Assembly: GCA_036939355.1 (NCBI GenBank)
Contig: JALLAP010000030.1
Span: 1 to 28,240 of the forward strand
Reading direction: 5' to 3'
DNA: 28,240 nucleotides
Source: Thalassiosira profunda
Lineage: Eukaryota > Bacillariophyta > Thalassiosirophyceae > Thalassiosirales > Thalassiosiraceae
Below the pieces are notes generated by a model, which saw nothing but the letters and a program-made list of their open reading frames with translations, ran no database searches and was not told the origin of the DNA. The number at the start of each line of letters is the position of its first letter. Positions within the stretch are counted from its first letter, which is position 1. This document shows positions 25,101 through 28,240 of the stretch, piece by piece. The translations under genes and the position numbers were made by a program.

Positions 25101-25483
25101 CCCGGAGGGAATTGGAGCGCGACAACGCCCGCCTTGAGCTGGAGAGCGAACGGCTGGTCATGGGCTCCCTCCAGTCCGAACACGTTGAGCTCCTGGCGAA
25201 GATAAAGGCGAGGCATGTGATGGGGGGTCCCAAACGGCAGCACTCTCCGTCGTTTGCCAACCACGTCGCCCCCAAGACATTTGAGGTGCCCGAGCAAAGC
25301 AGACAGATCCCCTCAGGCGGTGGCACAATCGTATCAACGAGCAGAAAGAATTCATTAGCTGTGAGCATGTCTCCCAAGCGAGCGAGAGCTTCCGGCCTTC
25401 GGCGATTGTTGAGCAGGAACGACAAGAAGAAGCAAAGCAAGAGATCGGCATCAGTGCCAGGAGCGGCTGTCGCCATTGCGTGA
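22184..25483 (+). CDS. gene F (right copy): membrane-anchored long coiled-coil protein
   Basis: A 1099-residue intronless frame, co-linear with the left copy: polar N-terminus with MPTLNPLKLNKYTAKGD, membrane helix PLYPLLAVIIIYHLLKHLLF, glycine-rich spacer, long coiled coils and basic C-terminus. KENSTRN is kept at 23984-24004. Changes cluster in the polar linkers and glycine spacer, while the membrane region and coiled coils are nearly unchanged. A 200-bp tract (24335-24534) is identical to 13702-13901. G follows 205 bp downstream on the same strand. Confidence 0.85.
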   Translation: MGGAQSEAAGWSEERAGNAVPGQDSTPNTNAAVGDVRKGSTDTRAPAKGRGAKARMPTLNPLKLNKYTAKGDGAKNDAATSSFTGRRKSDGTDAHGKRPKDGAGDAKQSFAIATSSNSSKRKGREANNDGAISVKVKLGDALWKRLPGNNKDLGTLATSSNRRAGNIVDSGMDAVSALRDKGWRREWRGIHLPPSRAPNEKRERATKEQAEVPELPAPKYVAVGKDKEAPRPVPAERSVFKEAAPEELPSPSLSSGPSVPLYPLLAVIIIYHLLKHLLFKRIFFTYQKRTQISRSVKRRMKLGLRGMLWFGGDGRQFTVSQEELETQLGKLQKRKEERIRRESGTLDSCDDGDDGGGGDGGGRGGSGGGTGGGNNRGSGGGHGSNGGSGGGRSGDDATSPGNNPSSDVPSNSYSASNDISTFSDQPSFLLWMKRSEDLERAHRRVEQLTSDLVCAKENALILREELAEQSWLKDENPTENGMGKRRWMKMNEELERAEKYVDRLASDLCVAKEKVLMLNESEGGREEKDGNGEEGSSCDDRLDLKGDEDENDGDTSGSGGGSTTTRGMSDGLKRSSVGNASQNEDASSTGKSSGSKSADGKENSTRNSSLSNELKEARQRIEQLEAALVCAEEQSKQAAILETSASQLQSQVELLTTQNQELANQNATLNESVLKLQEENEGLDREMEHLVGEMEHNQTRDVEGEHKGESLEFDASDGFGSVLSESLTADPADAIVREAGERETLRATVEELRQDLSRAREDVAQLKQERDGAVDDARGLSLELARAKDENTSLKERSFSHDLPPASAISFESQSSHHTIETYDAMRTERNRLRSQVKAAKDSLSEMAAEMSGLKKCLVVLQDANKGLRADLEAAKTQKVDLETRLAGTTAKFAAIETEQKDCLQVLDSLAQGKDPKQLVANGKMQSRPQSPTFERVASHADHVRTLQGRLELEAQATKDQSAAIAQLKAQVARRELERDNARLELESERLVMGSLQSEHVELLAKIKARHVMGGPKRQHSPSFANHVAPKTFEVPEQSRQIPSGGGTIVSTSRKNSLAVSMSPKRARASGLRRLLSRNDKKKQSKRSASVPGAAVAIA

Positions 25484-25688
25484 GGAGGCGAGGCCGGGCA
25501 GACAAAGAAACTACTTTTGTACGACGTACAGGATACCTGTATCTACCTAGATGCTTTGGATCCGGCTCGGCTTTGTCCGTCGTCCGTCCGGCTGGATTCT
25601 CTCTGACTCGCGGACTCTCCTCCTCCCCGCCCGCCCGCGGGCTCGGCTCTGCCATAATATTCGTGTCGACGAAGCCACTAACCGAACC
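25484..25688 (+). promoter_or_regulatory. F-G intergenic region (right copy)
   Basis: It carries TTTTGTACGACGTACAGG, a TACCTAG motif (about 25546) and, at 25652-25661, CCATAATATT 37 bp before the G start codon. The last 60 bp are nearly identical to the left copy. Confidence 0.5.
25652..25661 (+). promoter_or_regulatory. CCATAATATT core-promoter candidate of G (right copy)
   Basis: Same element and same distance to the ATG as in the left copy. Confidence 0.45.
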
Positions 25689-26906
25689 ATGAACCTCCTG
25701 CTGCTGTGCGTGCTCCTCTGCGGGTCGGTGGCCGCCTTCCAGGCCGGTCTGCCGCCGTCGCGCTCGTCGCTTCGGCTGCATTCGACGGCGGAGGCGACCG
25801 AGGTGGCGGCCGCCCCGGCCAAGGAGGAGCTGCTCCCGAGGGATCGCTACGTGGCCACGAACCGTGAGTTCCTCTCCTCTGCTCAGTGATGCAATCTGGT
25901 TGTTCACTGCAACATTTGCAAATATCGTTGTCGGCGACACAGCTCACACATCATGTGCATCTTTTCTTCTCTACAACGCACACTGCAATATTATTTGCAA
26001 ATGTCGGTGTCGCCATCATGCTCACATCATATGTGCACTTCTCTCCTCTTGACGTGCACACATATCATGTGATCGTGTGCAGGGTTCACCGTCCGTCCCG
26101 GGCGCGAGGCCAAATTCGAGAAGCGGTGGGCCGAACGGTCGTCGAGGCTCGCGAGCCTCGACGGCTTTCGCTACTTCCACTTGATGCGGCGGGTGGCCCT
26201 GGAGGACGAGGAAAATTCGGGCGTCGATCCTTTGGCCTCCAACGACCCCTTCGGAAATTACGTCTCATTTACGATCTGGGCGGAGAAGAAGCACTTCAAC
26301 GCCTGGCGGGCCGGGGACGCCTTCAAGGAGGCGCATGGGGGCACCTCCCTCTTTGCTTTTGTCACCACTATGGTCAGTTCGGCGATGGTTTTGAAGGGCG
26401 CTCCCAAGCCGGCCTTCTACGACGGATTGTTGCAGCAAAGTATCGTGCCGGAGAGCGTGCCGGAGACGGTTGACGGGTGGCGGAGCGTCGAGGCCGACGG
26501 CGCCACCATCCTCCCGGCCGAGTGCTTCGTGGCGTGCAACCAATTCTTCGTCCCGGGGGACAACGCGGCCGCGTTCGAGCAGCGGTGGAAAAACCGCACG
26601 AGCAAGCTGAAGGAGTGCGACGGCTTCGTGAGCTTTGGATTGCTGCGGCGCGACGTGAAGGCGAAGGGCCACGGCATTTCCCCCATGGGCGCGGAGGAGC
26701 CGACGTACACGAGCTGCACAATCTGGAAGGACCGGGCGGCGTTCGAGGGATGGAAGTCGGGGGCGGCGTTCAAGGAGGCGCACGGGGAGAAGAAGACGGA
26801 GGGCGAGGAGAAGCCTAGCCAGCCTCCGGCGCCGCTGTGGTCCAAGCCGCCCGTGCCCGTGTTCTACGAGGGCACTTTGGTCATCTCGTCTCCGGATGGG
26901 GCATAG
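25689..26906 (+). CDS. gene G: plastid-targeted protein with two tandem IsdG/ABM-type haem mono-oxygenase domains
   Basis: Exons are 25689-25863 and 26083-26906; the 219-bp intron (GTGAGT...GTGTGCAG) splits a codon after its first base. The product has 332 residues. Residues 1-16 are a signal peptide, with SVAAFQ as an ASAFAP-like plastid motif, then a Ser/Arg-rich transit part. Two related domains follow, about 55-165 and 208-325. Each starts with an Asn in a short strand (N58 in VATNRF, N211 in ACNQFF) and has an IW-x-F-x-W-x(9)-H helix ending EAHG (W133/H143 and W282/H292). Asn, Trp and His with this Trp-His spacing are the catalytic residues of IsdG-type enzymes; a green algal plastid relative, LFO1, is known. 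Haem breakdown and iron recovery is the likely role. Other ABM-fold chemistry is possible. Confidence 0.82.
25906..26060 (+). repeat. imperfect tandem repeat (about 75 bp, two units) inside the G intron
   Basis: CACTGCAACATTTGCAAATATCG (from 25906) and CACTGCAATATTATTTGC (from 25981) start two similar units. Each goes on to a TCGGNG segment and then an ACATCATGTGCA or ACATCATATGTGCA block (25945-25959 and 26023-26037). A third ATCATGTGATC-like block precedes the acceptor. Confidence 0.6.
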
Positions 26907-27222
26907 ACAGGTCACTCCTACTGTCTCGGGGTGGATTGCGTGGAACGAGAGATAGAAACTATGAAGACAATACAGACCCCAGTAGTTCCGTTAACCGTGT
27001 TGCTGCTCCCAATCCTACAATAGAACTCTTGCAGAAGGATAACTCAGCTCCTACGATAACCAACCCAACACTTATCCAGCGAGTTTGACAGAAGCTGCCA
27101 CCATCTTCCATCTTCCCCCGGTTTCAAGGAAAATAGAGAAGCAATCTCCCCAAAGCTTCTTTTGCTTGATAGGTACACCGAAACCAAGCATCACATCTCC
27201 CCTCAATCGCTATCCACCATAA
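26907..27222. other. convergent 3' region
   Basis: It lies between the stop of G (26906) and the stop of the minus-strand gene at 27223. It is moderately AT-rich with GATAGGTACACC at about 27168. No coding frame is supported. Confidence 0.5.
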
Positions 27223-27804
27223 TTATTCCTCGCTCCCGCTGTTGTTGAACAGGCTCCCCTCCAAATACATGCACAGCACCACCAGCCCCGCCAGGAACAC
27301 CGCGCACCCCAGGGCGCTCATGACGAGGCAGATCGTCTCCTTCAGCGTGAAGAACAGGCACCGGCACGGGCACACGTTTACGGCCCGCTCGACTTCCATC
27401 GACCGTCCCACCACGGAGGGGAAGGGGACGGCGCCCCCCTCCCCCGCCTCGACGTCCCCGCCCGAGGCCATCAGCTTCGCCCGCTGTTCGTTCATCGCGC
27501 TCTGCGCCTGCAGGGGTATCCGCGGCTGGTTGACATAAGAATCAAATGAGAAGACGGAGGCCGTGTCGTCTTCCTCCTCGGCGAAGATGCCGACGTTGCT
27601 GGTGGCGGAGGCGGCGGGCTTGTCCGCGGCGGCGGCTCCGTTGTTGCTGTCTGCGCCTCCTGCCCCCCCGGCTTGTTGGGGCTGGTTCTCGACGTCGTCC
27701 ACGTCCACCGAGGCCGCTGCGGCGATAAATGAGGGCTCCTCCGCAGCCGCCCCCTCGCCCGCCGCCGGCGTGAAGGCCGGCTTTACCTCTGCCGCGTCCG
27801 TCAT
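27223..27804 (-). CDS. tail-anchored membrane protein, function unknown
   Basis: A 193-residue intronless frame. The first 130 residues are alanine-rich, acidic and probably disordered, with an FAEEEDDTASVFSFDSY patch that could be a kinase or adaptor target. One hydrophobic helix lies at about 157-182 (ICLVMSALGCAVFLAGLVVL), with only eleven residues after it, so the protein is likely tail-anchored with its bulk in the cytosol. CPCRC at 145-149, just before the helix, could be palmitoylated or bind metal. It shares the one-helix, disordered style of the proteins at the left end of the window but not their sequence. No family is recognised. Confidence 0.72.
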   Translation of the reverse strand: MTDAAEVKPAFTPAAGEGAAAEEPSFIAAAASVDVDDVENQPQQAGGAGGADSNNGAAAADKPAASATSNVGIFAEEEDDTASVFSFDSYVNQPRIPLQAQSAMNEQRAKLMASGGDVEAGEGGAVPFPSVVGRSMEVERAVNVCPCRCLFFTLKETICLVMSALGCAVFLAGLVVLCMYLEGSLFNNSGSEE

Positions 27805-28197
27805 GGTGCTCTGGTGTTGTCAACACGTCGGGTTGAATGAGGTGCAGGCAGGCAGAGGATTCTGCTGCAATGTCCCATAAAAATACACCCTCAAAACGCT
27901 GACTTTACGTATTCCTACGTAGAATATCTTAGTTGTGAGTGTCCCAAAAAGAGAGTGCACGCAACCAAAGGTGCATGCTCAACTGGCGTTTGGGATCGTC
28001 CTTCACCGTCGGTCACCGATGGGCGCTCAGGCAGATTGGCCGTTGCATTCCATTTGTCGAACAACCGCGGGTGGCTGCAAATAGCGGCTGATCGAAGCTG
28101 CGGCGCGGTCGAAGGCGGTTGTTGAAGGATAGCTCGGTCTCGTTCTGATATCCCTTCAAGCAGCAGACAGCCGAGACCATCTCCGTCCCCCTTCACC
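27805..28197. promoter_or_regulatory. divergent intergenic region at the right end
   Basis: It separates the minus-strand start at 27804 from the likely plus-strand start at 28198. It contains CCATAAAAATAC (about 27876) and TTACGTATTCCTACGTAGAAT (about 27906), another TACGTA palindrome patch. No coding region is supported. Confidence 0.45.
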
Positions 28198-28240
28198 ATG
28201 CCGGCCCTCACGGTGTTCCGCACCTTCACCACCAAGCCCT
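28198..28240 (+). CDS. start of an unidentified gene (cut by window end)
   Basis: An ATG in the context CACCATGCC opens MPALTVFRTFTTKP, with G/C third positions in most codons, and stays open to the window edge. The ACC before ATG resembles the start context of other genes here (for example 3258, 15041, 25689). Only 14 codons are visible, so identity cannot be judged. Confidence 0.4.
   Translation, partial: MPALTVFRTFTTKP

Larger units (their letters stand above)
20698..25839. repeat. right copy of the E-F-G segmental duplication
   Basis: It matches 10089-15191 in gene order, strand and sequence. The match can be followed into the presequence of G up to where the left copy is cut by the N. 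This copy carries a complete G, so it is the better reference for the module. Confidence 0.9.

Noticed and set aside
10089..25839. The two E-F-G copies as alleles placed on one scaffold by mistake
   Set aside because: The left flanks differ completely and the copies carry many differences and indels, so paralogues are likelier. The N at 15192 keeps the alternative open, as noted in the findings.

Overview
The window looks like nuclear DNA of a photosynthetic stramenopile-type alga (ochrophyte, in the broad diatom/heterokont group). Three things support this. Several genes need short spliceosomal introns (77 to 263 bp) with GTGAGT or GTGAGA donors and CAG/TAG acceptors. One protein starts with a signal peptide ending in an AAF-type motif followed by a transit-like stretch, the bipartite presequence of plastids of secondary red origin. 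Two surface proteins carry long Pro/Thr/Ser stalks of the PTMKPSLSPVT type common in these algae. The species cannot be named from the sequence. Genes are GC-rich, closely spaced and mostly alternate in strand.

Layout: (1) 1-119, end of a gene or element cut by the window edge. (2) 570-4097, three small single-pass membrane proteins; the first two (570-1303 + and 1882-2523 -) are tail-to-tail paralogues. (3) 5077-9610, one large two-exon gene for a novel protein of about 1374 residues with three predicted membrane segments. Its intron carries a large AT-rich hairpin, and its second exon is broken by two assembly artefacts. (4) 10089-15191, a module of three genes: E (-), F (+) and G (+). (5) 15524-19168, a divergent pair of DOMON-domain surface proteins. 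(6) 19983-20405, a small secreted cysteine-rich protein. (7) 20698-26906, a second, complete copy of the E-F-G module. (8) 27223-27804, a tail-anchored protein, and 28198 onward the start of a further gene.

Most notable are the duplicated E-F-G module and its last gene. E and F are transcribed apart from a shared promoter of about 270 bp. E carries a KEN-type degron candidate and many proline-directed (CDK-like) phosphorylation sites. F is a 1100-residue membrane-anchored coiled-coil protein. G is a predicted plastid protein with two tandem IsdG/ABM-type domains, each keeping the Asn-Trp-His set used by IsdG-type haem mono-oxygenases. In the left module copy G is cut at an N (position 15192), so its remainder is missing from this assembly.

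Three single N bases (8592, 9257, 15192) are scaffold joins. The first two are flanked by exact 72-bp repeats that are almost certainly uncollapsed contig overlaps; removing them restores one open frame. A TCATAAATT-like element recurs upstream of eight genes and is the best core-promoter candidate.
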